Positions 48,193-59,255 of a stretch of DNA of 64,000 nucleotides are shown in pieces; position 1 is the stretch's first letter, and each line of letters starts with the position of its first letter. This stretch comes from Mytilus edulis (taxonomy: Eukaryota; Mollusca; Bivalvia; Mytilida; Mytilidae), in the NCBI RefSeq assembly GCF_963676685.1, contig NC_092349.1:42175426-42239425 (forward strand), in the 5' to 3' direction. The position numbers and the translations under genes were made by a program. Below the pieces are notes generated by a model, which had not been told where the DNA came from, ran no database searches, and saw nothing but the letters and a program-made list of their open reading frames with translations.

Positions 48193-49732
48193 CAAGGCCG
48201 TAACTACCCTTGAGGCAAGTGAGGCAATTGCCTCACTAAAATTTCGACACTGATTATTTTTTTTAATACATATATACAAATAAAATAGTCTTTTGTTGTT
48301 CTGTCTCAACCTTAATTTCTATAACTTGTCATCATTCCTTTAAACTATTCTTCCTGGATATAACTCAGCATCTCAACGGGTGATGTTTCTCAATTACATT
48401 AACCTAGTAACGATAATCATCATGGATCTCTGGTTAAAAACCGGCTCTTGCAGAAAAAGGAAAAGCGACACTGAAGGTAAAGAAGGAATAATTCTAGTAA
48501 ACTAATTTGTTTGTGAACGTAGTCTGCGTATTGCATATAACTTCATTAGAACAATCCAAAAACGATAAGTAGACTGACAAATCAAGTAGTGGGCATCGCA
48601 AGGGGGCAGTCCTGTCTGTTTATTCATTTCTCCGTTTCATCAACTTTAATCTTTCTCTTTACAGATAAATAAAATATAAATAATATGAAACATGCATGGA
48701 TTAGTTTTTCATGATCCATGTTTCTTTAACCTTAAAAATTGAAAGAACATCCCATATTCCAATTTGACATTATTGAGGAATGGTATAGAACCTTTATCAC
48801 AGGATTTTGTCTTTACTTATTCGGGACTACGGAATTTCATTTCTTTATGTTCGGGGTTTCGGAATCAGACACCCCCAACCCCTAACCCCTAAATTTATAG
48901 ATTCTGGAACTAAAATACCACCGACTATTTCCAGAAATAATTTGAAATTACGGACCTACATGTAAACGTCAAAACTCCATTTTAATTCCCCTGTACCCAT
49001 ATCATATATACTTACTCTATAGATATATCATATACATGTATCTTATCTCATTCTATCCCTAGTTTGTTTACTCTTTGTCAGCATACAAGCGAGTTTAATA
49101 TTTTGTAACTGAGACTGTATGATGATGCTAGCCTTTATAGGAAAGCTTAATTCCCTTTTGCAAACAAAACTGTTACTACCGATGCTGCTACCGAATTGCT
49201 GATGGAGAAGGAATTGGAAGAAGACATTGATCATTGTGTTGATGATAATGTGCTACCTTTAGAAACACAGACTGCCCTGAAACGACTGAAATCTAGGAAA
49301 AGAGCATACATGAGTGGCGAGAGGTTGTGCGGTCTTGCCATGCTCCATGTTCATCGCGATAAGGATATCAGCAGACCAAAGTTATGATTCTAAAACAATT
49401 TGACTGAACCCACCATAGAAATAATTGGCAAACTCTACTGAATCGATGTTTGTTCTATGTTCGGGCGGCAGATTTAAATTGATATTTGGATGATTATCTT
49501 ACATACAAATTCAAATAAAGTTGTTAAAAATTTGGTATTAGTAAAAGTCTTTAAATATGAACAATTTATATAAAAACTGTCCAAATTCAAAACATTATCA
49601 AACTCTCTTAAAATGCCTAGAACGCAGGATTTTGCACCATTCATTTCATACCCTCCAAAAAAATTTAACGCCTCGCTTCGCTCGGCTCAATTATTTTGCC
49701 TCACTAAAATAAGATGCCTAGTTACGGCCTTG
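48193..49732 (+). mobile_element. Decayed hAT-like DNA transposon (TTF/ZMYM1-type), internally deleted
   Basis: Termini are inverted: CAAGGCCGTAACTA at the left and its complement at the right (ending 49732), followed on both sides by a GCCTCACTAAAAT-type segment. I could not identify a clean 8-bp target duplication. Inside, 48421..48478 encodes an N-terminal peptide (MDLWLKTGSCRKRK) like those of TTF-finger hAT-family proteins. 49196..49384 encodes a peptide ending in SGERLCGLAMLHVHRD, the conserved hAT C-terminal dimerisation segment. The catalytic region between them is missing, so the element is non-autonomous. Confidence 0.7.
49190..49387 (+). pseudogene. hAT transposase C-terminal (dimerisation) fragment
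   Basis: The open stretch carries EELEEDIDH-like acidic text, then RLKSRKRAYMSGERLCGLAML and HVHRDKDI, the hallmark end of hAT/ZMYM1-like transposases, closing at TGA 49385. It has no start of its own and lies within the inverted termini of the element at 48193..49732. It is only the last exon of a lost transposase. Confidence 0.7.
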
Positions 49733-50383
49733 AATCTTTTTAGACTAAAATTATACTGGATCCTTCCGTCAGTTTGGGTATGATCCTGACGATGTTCATG
49801 ATTTTATTTTTCGTTTGCACAAATTACACTTGCAAAATGTATTAAACAATCTTAATTGGTTTACTTGTATAAGGTTTTGGAGACTTTAAACTTGCAAAAA
49901 AAAAATCTTTATTTTCAAATACGTTAAAGATCTTATTAAAATGTCAAACAGATTCTAGTTCCTTCGTAGAGAGTTATTGATACCAACACGGCCGATCATC
50001 GTCATACAAACCTTAGTCATCATCGCAACAAAATATAATTTGCTTCTTTTTTTTCTTTTTTTTCTTTTTCATTTATAGTTGATACTATATGCTATATAGA
50101 GAAGTATTCATTAGTGTGAGTTTGGTCTTTCTCATCAATTTTTTCTTTGATATAGCAAATAAAATATTTAAAACTTAAGGTAACTTTGGATTCAAACAGA
50201 ACATCATTGATTCTAATGATGATATTGTAGCAATTAGCAATAACATGAAATATTATCACTTTTGTATGTCAACATTTTTTGAAACATTTTTTGAACATTA
50301 TTTTTTAATAATCTAAAGTAAAAACAAATACACTTTGCACACATAAATATTGATTCTATTACATAATAAATTAATTGTTCTTT

Positions 50384-50389
50384 TTTAAT
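50384..50389 (-). terminator. Possible polyadenylation signal of IL-17 C (ATTAAA)
   Basis: ATTAAA variant on the minus strand about 70 nt past the stop. I see no canonical AATAAA in the next 180 nt. Confidence 0.3.
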
Positions 50390-50459
50390 ACAAAAAAAGT
50401 TCATTTGACATCAATACGTATGTTTTTTAAGATCCTTGCGATTTTCAAAATCTTGTTGT

Positions 50460-50972
50460 TTAATTGGAAATTGGTTTCTTGCAAACGCATGCTATTCCTA
50501 TATTTTCTTTCACAGCCTTCCATTTGATTGAGGTCTTTTTATGGCGTCTCAAGACTGGAAATGCAATTGTAAGTCTCTCACAGTTATATAGTGATTTATC
50601 ATAAGTTGTCTTCTGTCTAGGGCAACGGCATTTGGCATCTAGCATAACTGATGGATTTCTATTTGCATCGTACGTTACGTCATAATACCATGGACATAAT
50701 GCATTCTCGTTTACGTGACGTAATTTACCCTTCAATGTTCTATTACATCTGTTTTCACCAAAGTAACGAGAACGGAGCGTAGATTTTTCGTAACTCTCTT
50801 CATTGTCAATGAATTCTGAGTCGTAACCAGTCCGAGAATATGTTACTAGATCAAATGCCATTTTGGTATGTTGGTGAAAAGTACTGATTGAATCTTTAAC
50901 ATTGAAACATCGTTTTGAACCATCAGTAGAAATAAAGATAAATTGAAATATGAGAACGTAAAGGAATGTCAT
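50460..50972 (-). CDS. Interleukin-17-like cytokine, single exon (IL-17 C of the cluster)
   Basis: Predicted secreted IL-17 cytokine, 170 aa, uninterrupted. I place the start at the ATG at 50972. The frame stays open only 12 codons further up, to a TAG, with no earlier ATG. From 50972 the protein begins with a textbook leader (MTFLYVLIFQFIFIS) followed by a charged mature end (GSKRC). A TATAAAA lies 53 bp upstream. Landmarks: Cys22, Cys76, CPWYYD at 93, NRNP, the MLDAKCRC block (115-117), NCERL (Cys131), PVLRR and ACVCK (162-164). It differs from IL-17 A and B in having only CxC in the central motif and no Cys after VLRR. It shares long blocks with IL-17 D: the FH..T.MA.DL.TY segment, YFGE.RC, DAKCRC and NCERL. 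It is clearly the sister paralogue. Confidence 0.92.
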   Translation of the reverse strand: MTFLYVLIFQFIFISTDGSKRCFNVKDSISTFHQHTKMAFDLVTYSRTGYDSEFIDNEESYEKSTLRSRYFGENRCNRTLKGKLRHVNENALCPWYYDVTYDANRNPSVMLDAKCRCPRQKTTYDKSLYNCERLTIAFPVLRRHKKTSIKWKAVKENIGIACVCKKPISN

Positions 50973-51024
50973 TATTGTCTTGATATCAACTCTCTTTGTG
51001 ACTTTCAACTAACCAAGACATTCA

Positions 51025-51031
51025 TTTTATA
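51025..51031 (-). promoter_or_regulatory. TATA box of IL-17 C
   Basis: TATAAAA on the minus strand, 53 bp upstream of the ATG at 50972. It puts the transcription start near 51000 and excludes a longer coding start. Confidence 0.6.
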
Positions 51032-53639
51032 TGTTTTCCTATACGTTTGATATTATTTTTTTTTTTGTAAATAGGAAACACACTTTTAACATTGTGCTAT
51101 TCTGTTCAAAATTTTGCAACAAATTCAAACTTTTTGACAGAAATGTTCAGCGTATGTAGAAACATATTTAAATAACATGTGTATTGCTTTCTATGCTATG
51201 ATCGTCCAATACTTTGTAATGTATTCAGAAGGCCCTAAATTTTTAAGTTTTCATTTCATATTTGACCTTTGATAAAGAAACCAATAGATAAGAATCAAGA
51301 ACCCATTAGTCCTTCCACAAAATTATGTTTTAAAGAAAATCGTTAATAAAAGAAAGAAATATGATTGAATTATTTTATTTTCACATATAATACTTTAAAC
51401 AACTAAAACGGGTTCCGTTTCCTTGTGAAAATTAAAGACATGTGATGATGAATATATTAACTGTGGTAGTGATTTGAAAAAAAATCAATTAAATATAATG
51501 ATACACAATAAATATTTCCTGTTAATTTACCATGTAATTTGATATAGAAACAAGAGGGGTTTGAAATTATCATAAACCATTTTTAAAAGTCATTTATGCA
51601 ATAGAATTCGGAATTGTAAAAATTCTTCGTGTCTATGTTTACATTTGGCTTTGAAATTGTACTTTTTTTTTAATATTTATGATATCACGAACATGGCTAT
51701 AAAAGGTATCACCTGTTTTGAATATAACTGTCAATGTAAATATTATGAAATATTTATTGTATTAAAGACATGGCAACAAAAGAAATCACATGTTTTAAAT
51801 CTAAATTTCAATGAGAATACTACTATCAATTATATTTACTGAGGAGTAACATAGTATGTCCTTCTTTGTCGGTCTTTTATTTTATATTTTGACTTTAAAT
51901 TTACGTAAATGGATGTATACAATTTCGGGTTTTTTATTAAGGATATCACAAAGTATCAGCCGCCTGCCACACATTTTTGAAATGTAAATGAAATTCCAAC
52001 ATGTGTGAATGCTGTATATTAAACATCGGATTTGTGTCATGATCAGACTTTATCAGCGACACTCAAAATTATTCTTAATATATCTACAATCGAAATGCAC
52101 ATAGTAAGTTCTTACATCGACAACGATGTTTTAACAAAATATATGTGAAAATAATTCTTTTTTTTTCGTCAGAATGGAATGAAGTTAGAAAAAAATATAT
52201 ATTTATCCTTGAAAATCAAGAAAATTGAGATTTGGCTAGGAAATCAACTCTATGACATATTGTACATTATATTGTATCTTTGTAATAGATTATCATATTG
52301 TGAAGAAAAACGAGGAAAACTGTCATCAAGAAGTTAAATAGAATTATGTATCTCCAAAAATTCTTCCGAACCATGTTTTTCGTTAGGGTTTCATTTTTTT
52401 CATTTTTTTTTTTTTTTTTTTTTTAGATATTTGGAATACCAAAGACAAGACAACAAAGTAATCGTTAGTTTTTTAAATATAACGTTCCATGTGTATACAA
52501 CATTATACATTATGTAGTTCTACCCAGCATGAACATAATTCACATAATGCACATTATGTTGATTGGCTGATATTTTATGATGTCGACGCAGAAAACCGGA
52601 TAACTATCTTGCTATTTCTGGTCTTTACTTACTTTTTTTAGTGTATACCAATATCAAATCTACTCTGCATTAAAAAATTAAAAATTATTAACAATGCGTC
52701 GATCGGCTGATATATTACGATATCTATATATCTAAAGGTAAACAACTCCATTAGACAGTTTACGCTTAACGCACGTAAGATTGATTACGTCTCCTCGCAC
52801 ATTATGATGTAAATGATAACTTTTCGTCTGACATTTTCAATTCTTCTTACTAGCTACACATTAAGATAATATGTTACAAAGACGCGATATAGTCTTAATT
52901 TTGTCAGAGTGTGTAAATGTCCCTGTCGATTTCAAATTTTCTTGGCGCACTCGTCAAAAGGGTTCACAAACAGCTGTAAAACTATACTTATCTTAAATAC
53001 ATCATGCAAATTAAACATATTTCAAATACCAAAGGAGTGTTTTGAGGATTCTTTAAAAATAGTAAAACCAAAGAAATTTTGAAAATCCCAATCAGGTTAC
53101 TCTCGTAAGTTTTTTGTAATGATTTTAGCTATCATCGTGATAACAAAAGTATATAGAGACATATTTTAAATAAAATTAATGAATGAAAATCAAGATCTTC
53201 AATTAATTCAATCATTTCGGAAATCATCAGTCGACTCCCTGTAGCAGAAATTTCCTTCAAAAGATGATTTCTATTCATTTTTTAATTTGCCATAATCTTA
53301 AAAATAATTAAAGCTGGAAAGGAACTTTGAAGTAAACAATATCCGCATGATACTATCTATCATTAGAACTAATCTAGTTATACGACCCTATCGATGATGT
53401 ATTATTCCTCAGTGACATTGTTTATTGCAATAAGATGAGATGAAGCAAATAAGTCAAAATACCGAAAATCGTCTTGTGAAACCTATATTATATTGTCCAA
53501 TTTTACTAGTGCTTTATCTAATATCTTGAAACCTTTAATATGATATATCGACTTGAATTTGAAACAGCTAAAAATATTTGCAGCCCAAGATCTTCAGATG
53601 ACTCCTTACAAATAACCTCCTCATAAAGGCAATAAATCG
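51032..53639. other. Intergenic upstream of IL-17 C
   Basis: No exon recognised; scattered poly(T) and ACATTATG repeats near 52500..52555. Confidence 0.45.
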
Positions 53640-53780
53640 TCATGATCGTTTTGTCTGCATAAGACTCACCAGTGACGCTTAATTCAAAATGTTAAAAAGG
53701 CCAAATATAGTACACAGTTGAAGATTATTGAGGACTCGAAATTCCAAAAGGATCTGATAAATACAGCTAAGGTAATTTGT
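53640..53780 (-). mobile_element. Inverted worn copy of the GCGCGTCTGGCG repeat
   Basis: CATAAGACTCACCAGTGACGC, then GATTATTGAGGACTCGAAATTCCAAAAGG and AATACAGCTAAGGTAA. Confidence 0.5.
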
Positions 53781-53784
53781 TAAG

Positions 53785-53950
53785 GGCGTAGAGAGGGTCA
53801 GAAGATATCAAAGAGAGTCGAAAACGAACCGACAAACGTTATCAAAAAGAGGAAAACAATCATAAGACAGAAACATATACACAAGAAAACTAAAGACTGA
53901 GCGACACAAACCCATCCCAAAAACTGTGTGACTTCGGATTCTTCAAAAGG
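53785..53950 (-). mobile_element. Short inverted tail fragment of the RT retroelement family
   Basis: AAGATATCAAAGAGAGTCGA through AACTAAAGACTGAGCG and CGGATTCTTCAAAAGGGTAA match the reversed tail. It is weakly conserved. Confidence 0.45.
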
Positions 53951-54099
53951 GTAATGTGACGAATTTATTTTGGAAGATAATGCATAATAAAGAACGAAGT
54001 AATTAGTTTAGTTTAAACAGTTTGTATTATTGAAAAATGTAACGATGGAGTATTACGATGTTACATGAAATTCAAACATGGGTTTCGGAAACAAGTTTG

Positions 54100-54460
54100 G
54101 AAAAACTTTTATAAATTCGTCTACATTCAACTTTGCAATCCCCTTCCCTTTTATGAATGTGACCTACCTAATTAGACTATTTACCGGGTTTGTAATAACA
54201 TCAGCAACACGACGGGTGCCACATGTTAAGCAGGATATGCTTACCCTTCCGGAGCACTTGAGATCACTCCCAATTTTTGGTGGGGTTCGTGTTGCTCAGT
54301 CGTTAGTGTTCTTTGTTGTGTCTTGTTTACTACTATCTGTCTGGGTTTTTTTTATCCTTTTTAGCCATGGCATTGTCAGTTTATTTTCGATTTATGAGTT
54401 TGACTGTTCTTCTGGTATCTTTCTCCTCTCCTTGACAATTCAGGGGCCTATGAATATCTA
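54100..54460 (+). mobile_element. 3'-terminal fragment of the same retroelement family
   Basis: Carries the segment FMNVTYLIRLFTGFVITSA followed by TRRVPHVKQDMLTLPEHLRS, then the 3' tail with the CCATGGC..TTGTCAGTTT block. This is open for 127 codons only by chance survival. Closely matching 3' tails occur at 61378..61695 (+) and, inverted, at 23165..23580. It lies just upstream of the RT pseudogene but would be its 3' end, so it is a separate insertion. Confidence 0.65.
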
Positions 54461-54719
54461 AGGCTATGTAATAAACTGGCAATTTAGTGAAACTTGTAGA
54501 AAGAATGCTCGGACTGTGATGCGACAAGAGTTTCATTAGTGTCTTTATGGTCTTCCAGGGACTCATCCAGGGTAAAAACACCCTTGTTACTATAGGCAAT
54601 AAATGTTTATGGTTTTTTCCCACACTTATATATTCCGATCACCAAGGGGTATATAAGAAACCGTCATAGTCAGTCGTGGTCAGTATTTGAATTTTCGATC
54701 AGATCACACAGCTATAAAT

Positions 54720-56012
54720 GATAAGATAATAGGTCTTTGTGTATCGTGTAACTGCCTATTCTAGAGATGGTGTGAAACAGATATTGATACACTTACTCAA
54801 GAGGAAAACTTAGATAATCATAGTTCTGTTTTATGTTCCTATTGAATTTCAACTAAAGAAAAATAACTGGATCTTCCATCACTGTATTGGATACCTAAAC
54901 TATATAAGTATCCCTTCAAACAACGGTATATTGCTTGCTTTCCAAGTGCTCAACGAATCTGCATCTAAATTATGAACATCAATTTTATCAGCAACCAAGG
55001 CAAGGCTTCAAAGTTATCGTGAAACTGCCTGGTCTAGCGGTGGCGTGAATCGAATCAGATAACGATATTAAAATATTCCAAAGATCTTTCAGAGTACAAA
55101 CAATCTAAGACACTTCATCTTGCCAAAGTATTAACACATTTGACTTTCCTACACTTTACACAAGTATTCCTTTTTTCAAACTAAAAGACAAATTAAAAGA
55201 GTTCTTATTGCTCTGTTTCATAAACAGATTGGCCAACGTAGATACAAGTATCTTGTCTTAGGGAGGGATAAATCCTACTTTGTACAAAATCACTCTAATT
55301 CAAACAAAAATGTCTGTGAAACTGACTTGATCAAGATGAATGATTTCTTGATTGACAACATATTTGTTCCGTTTGGAGAACGCGTATTTCAGTTTTCTCG
55401 TTTAAATTGTTTTACATTGTCATATCGGGGCCTTTCATAGCTGACTATGCGGTATAGGCTTTGCTTATTGTTGAAGGCCGTACGGTGACCTATAGTTATT
55501 AATGTCTGCGTCATTTTGGTCTCTTGTGGACAGTTGTCTTATTGGCACTCATACCACATCTTCTTTTTTCATATTTCAAAAAGCTGTCGGCATTCTCATG
55601 ATAACCAACAGTGCCCTCTTCTTGCCTACTTGTATCTTTGTTTTCATTGAGGCTCACTTTATACATGAACTTCTTAAGAGGAAAGAAAAAAAGTTATCAG
55701 TATTGTTTAACTTCCCCTTCCGCTATATAGATGACGTATCTTCAAATTGATACGATAATCCCAGGTTTGCATTTTATTTAATGATTTCTTTGATAGAGAA
55801 TTGCAGCTCACAAGGAAGCTATTTAAACAAGAGTTCCAAATGGTGAAGTTAAAATCATACCTTCGTAAATTTTACGGACACTATCACGAGTTGGCTAACC
55901 GTTATTGAATATCCGTTTCACAGATGATAGCGACTATGTTTATTGTGTCGTAACTACAATCCCGTTCCCTTGATACGAATGTGACCTACCGAATTATACT
56001 TTAGAGCTGAAA
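54720..56012 (+). pseudogene. Reverse-transcriptase pseudogene (retroelement, possibly Penelope-like)
   Basis: Reading through stops and frameshifts, conserved RT blocks appear in order. LPSLYWIPKLYK (about 54873..54908); TFDFPTLYTSIPFFKLKDKL (about 55138..55197); LIKMNDFLIDNIFVPFGERVF (about 55326..55388); then after an insertion, AHFIHELLKRKEK, PFRYIDDV (the catalytic YxDD-type motif near 55718..55738), LTRKLFKQEF, and LKSYLRKFYG with HELANRY. The LYT-IP block and YIDDV are like Penelope-type RTs, but the class is uncertain. At least four in-frame stops and one missing base break it. The GTNCAP block after the insertion is also degenerate. Confidence 0.75.
55392..55571 (-). mobile_element. 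Dispersed short repeat inserted in the RT pseudogene, with 7-bp target duplication
   Basis: Reverse-orientation copy of the repeat at 15779..15955 (shared text includes the GTCACCGTACGGCCTTCAA and AAGATGTGGTATGA-type blocks). It interrupts the RT reading frame and is flanked by TATTTCA at 55385..55391 and 55572..55578. It therefore transposed into the retroelement after that element landed here. Confidence 0.75.
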
Positions 56013-58605
56013 GAGCTTTTATTTTTATTAAGATAAAGATCTAACGGAAAGAGCAACACTATTGCGAGCCTATTAAGCTAACTATTTGTGTTAGTAAAAA
56101 GATTCAAATTAAGATTTCAGGCTTTTATTTTTTCATTTAAAACCGGAGATCGATAGTGCATTGAAATGTTATAATTAATTTAGGATCACATAAATAATTT
56201 ATCTCTATCCTGACATGTAATAATTTATAGTTATTATTGTAATCCCTTGTAATCCTTGTTCTTCGTATGCCTTATTTTCTTTCAGGAATCTCGTATACAA
56301 ATATTTGTCTATTTTTGTAATAGGATTAAAGTTATTACAGCTGATTTCATCCAGTAGAAGATGTGTCATTAATGTTCGTTATTTTTTATCACAATATTAC
56401 AATTTTATTTACATTACTAGTACTTTGTTATAACAACTAAGCTTAACTAGATTAACAGTTTCAGTTTACTTCTTCCGGTAATAATTCATTTCACTAACTG
56501 TTGGCAAAGGAGCTATTTAGCAAGAAAACGGATGTTTGGTACATTGTTTTGATTAAATCCATTTAAGTGGATCACACACAATAATTCTTAAAATATCACG
56601 TGTGCTTAACTCTGAAATGTAACCGGGAGCATTCTGAGATTCTGTACAATATTTTTCTATTACTTTATTGGTACTCACAACTATATTTCAATATTGTTGC
56701 ATTTTAACACATTTGCTTTTTCGAATGTTTAAAAACCTGTTTAGAACTTAATTCCTAAAAACAGACGTTTCACCGGTACATGTACATAAAATAAGGAGAT
56801 TTTGTTTATTAGTATACATATAAAAGTATCCACCAATGTCCAAGTGGCGTTGGATAGAGAAAGTAAAGCCTATAGTACGTCTTCAACAAAGAGCGAAATT
56901 AACTGTTTAAATATCAGCTATAAAAGGCCTCGATATGACAAAATTTTAAATAATACAAACGTAAGACTAACCTCTTGAACATCTTGATTAATGATAAAAC
57001 AATAAATGAAAAATATTGAAAGTCTGCAACCAACGATAACCATGAGGCAAAATATTCTGACATGGGGCAGGCGCTTAAATTATTTTGCGGTTTAAAAAAT
57101 ATTGCTACGTCAATTTGTCTCCTGTGTATAGTTGTTTCATTGACAATCATGCGACACATTTTATATTGTATTCAATGCTATTCCCCTCTTTAACCGTTCG
57201 CATTCCCGTTTTTTCCCAATTGGGTGATGCACCTTAATTAGTGACGGATATGCGAATCAAGATACGCTTCAATGAATCTTCTTACCTTGGACCAAATCCA
57301 TATCTATAAATCATAAACCCATTGTCGTTTTGATCCCTATTTCCGAATTAACTTAGACAACCAAAGAGGAATTAATGCGAAGATATCTATATAACCAAAA
57401 GGGTATCAAATACACAAAGCTAGATGAATAGAGGACTTCTGTAACTGTTTCCGTTCATTTGACAAAGTGCTCTTGATTTATTGATATGTGAAAATTGATG
57501 ATGTTATCCCAGGTACTATGACTTCCATTTTTAACAGGAATGTGTCGAAACATTTCAAAAATTGAAAAGAAGTGATCACAATTCTATTTCTTGAAATAAT
57601 TAAATATTGATTACAGAAAACAATTTTATTAAGTATAAAAAAAAACATAAAAATAATACATCCACAATATGTGGTACAATGATTATCATTACCTAACTGG
57701 TAAGTGTAGTTCTATCTTTTTATTGTCAATGTGACGTACATTTTCAAACATAATAATCATAGCTATTTACATGGTATGTGAACTATGTTAATAATGTTAG
57801 TTCACTAATATACGCTTTATAGAATGGAGCGACTGACCATTTGAATCATATACTAAATCACAAATAATTTGAAATCAGCAATGTTTTAATCCAAGTTGTC
57901 TATTGTGTTCAGAACTAACCTTTTTTTTTACATTCTTGAACAAAAACTATCTTAATTTTTTTTATTTACCGTTTAAAAATAAGTCTTTTTACAGCTTTAC
58001 ATTTTTTAAAAGGAATTTGTCTTTGTAATTGTTCATTGCTTTTCGACAGCTATTTTTGAATTAAATTAAATCTACCGTTCATATATGATTATTTTTTATT
58101 TTATCCTAATGGTTTACCTGTATTATTGAGAATGTAATTTCCGAAAGATAAATTAATATGAGTATTTCTATTCAAAAGATTGTATTCATATATGAAATTG
58201 TCCTTATTTCTAAAAACATCAAACGATTACTTTTTTTTTTATCCAAGATTGTCAATACAAGTTATGCTTTACAATAGCATTTACTATCTTTTTTAAATCA
58301 TTCTGGATGGTTCATATTCACACAAGCATTACATCAAAAACAGATGTATCAATGAAAGAAAACTACGTCTAATTAAATACATGTTATCATATTTAAAACA
58401 GGAAACTATGTAGAAAATCAGCTATTGCTATGTGTGTTACTGTTTCCCTAACACGGGAAATGAATAAACGATTGACTAGAACTTTTTGTGTAAAACAATA
58501 ATGTAATGCCCCTGTTACAAAATTAACAAAATATCAATTTAAAACATTTTACGTGCTCCAAATACAAAACCTTCGAACGTCCCACTAGTGTTAATCTTAA
58601 CATGG
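56013..58605. other. Intergenic downstream of IL-17 D
   Basis: One worn short repeat near 56825..56965; otherwise AT-rich and featureless. Confidence 0.45.
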
Positions 58606-58611
58606 TTTAAT
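58606..58611 (-). terminator. Possible polyadenylation signal of IL-17 D (ATTAAA)
   Basis: ATTAAA on the minus strand about 70 nt after the TAA at 58678. No canonical signal was seen closer. Confidence 0.25.
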
Positions 58612-58677
58612 TAAGAAGTTTCTCCATGGATAGTTTCTTCATGGATTAAGTTTAATTGAACCTTTCGTCGCGTTGTT

Positions 58678-59205
58678 TTATGTCTTTATAGGTCTTTTAC
58701 ATACACACCCGACTCCAATACTTTCCTTGACTGGCTTCCATTCATTTGAAGTTGAATCACGACGTCTTAATACTGGATACGCAATTTTAAGTCTTTCACA
58801 GTTACACAAATCGTCGTCTTTAAGAATTTTCTCCTTTCTTAGACAGCGGCATTTGGCGTCTAGCATAATAGCTGGATTTCTGTTACGATCAAATGTTATA
58901 TCGTAGTACCAGGGACAAATTGTGCTAGAACTAACATGACTTGAATCTTCTTTTGAAACGACATCACATCTTTTTTCTCCATAATAGTGAGATCTAAATA
59001 TTGATTTATTGTAGTTTTTCACACTGTCAAAACATGATCTAGATGAGACGAAGTTGTTCTCAGTGTACGTTGTTAAATCTGATGCCATCTGTGTATATCT
59101 GTGAAACTTCTTTATTGAATAATTAACATTTGCACATCGTTTCTTCGCATTTGCTAATATGAATATTGATAACAATATTAAAATGCACTTGTAAAATACT
59201 GCCAT
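58678..59205 (-). CDS. Interleukin-17-like cytokine, single exon (IL-17 D of the cluster)
   Basis: Predicted secreted IL-17 cytokine, 175 aa in one exon. Starts at an ATG with a strong leader (VFYKCILILLSIFILANA), with cleavage likely before KKRC. Cysteines at 24, 58, 80, 97 (CPWYYD), 119/121 (DAKCRC), 134/136, and 167/169 (GVGCVCK). PVLRR at 144-148 marks the IL-17 core. It is the nearest relative of IL-17 C by shared blocks and single-exon structure, but has extra cysteines at 58 and 134. A TATAAATA lies 43 bp upstream. About 250 bp upstream (59452..59462) is a GGGGTAGTTCC on the minus strand that only loosely resembles a Rel/NF-kappaB site, so I give it little weight. ATTAAA follows the stop by about 70 nt. 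Confidence 0.93.
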   Translation of the reverse strand: MAVFYKCILILLSIFILANAKKRCANVNYSIKKFHRYTQMASDLTTYTENNFVSSRSCFDSVKNYNKSIFRSHYYGEKRCDVVSKEDSSHVSSSTICPWYYDITFDRNRNPAIMLDAKCRCLRKEKILKDDDLCNCERLKIAYPVLRRRDSTSNEWKPVKESIGVGCVCKRPIKT

Positions 59206-59247
59206 GTTTCTCGGATATCATATAATATTGTAACACTTTTTGTGAAG

Positions 59248-59255
59248 TATTTATA
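59248..59255 (-). promoter_or_regulatory. TATA box of IL-17 D
   Basis: TATAAATA on the minus strand, 43 bp upstream of the ATG at 59205. The 5' UTR would be only about 15-20 nt. Confidence 0.6.

Noticed and set aside
54078..54461. 127-codon open frame as a host gene
   Set aside because: Matches the 3' tail of the retroelement family found again at 61.4 and 23.4 kb.
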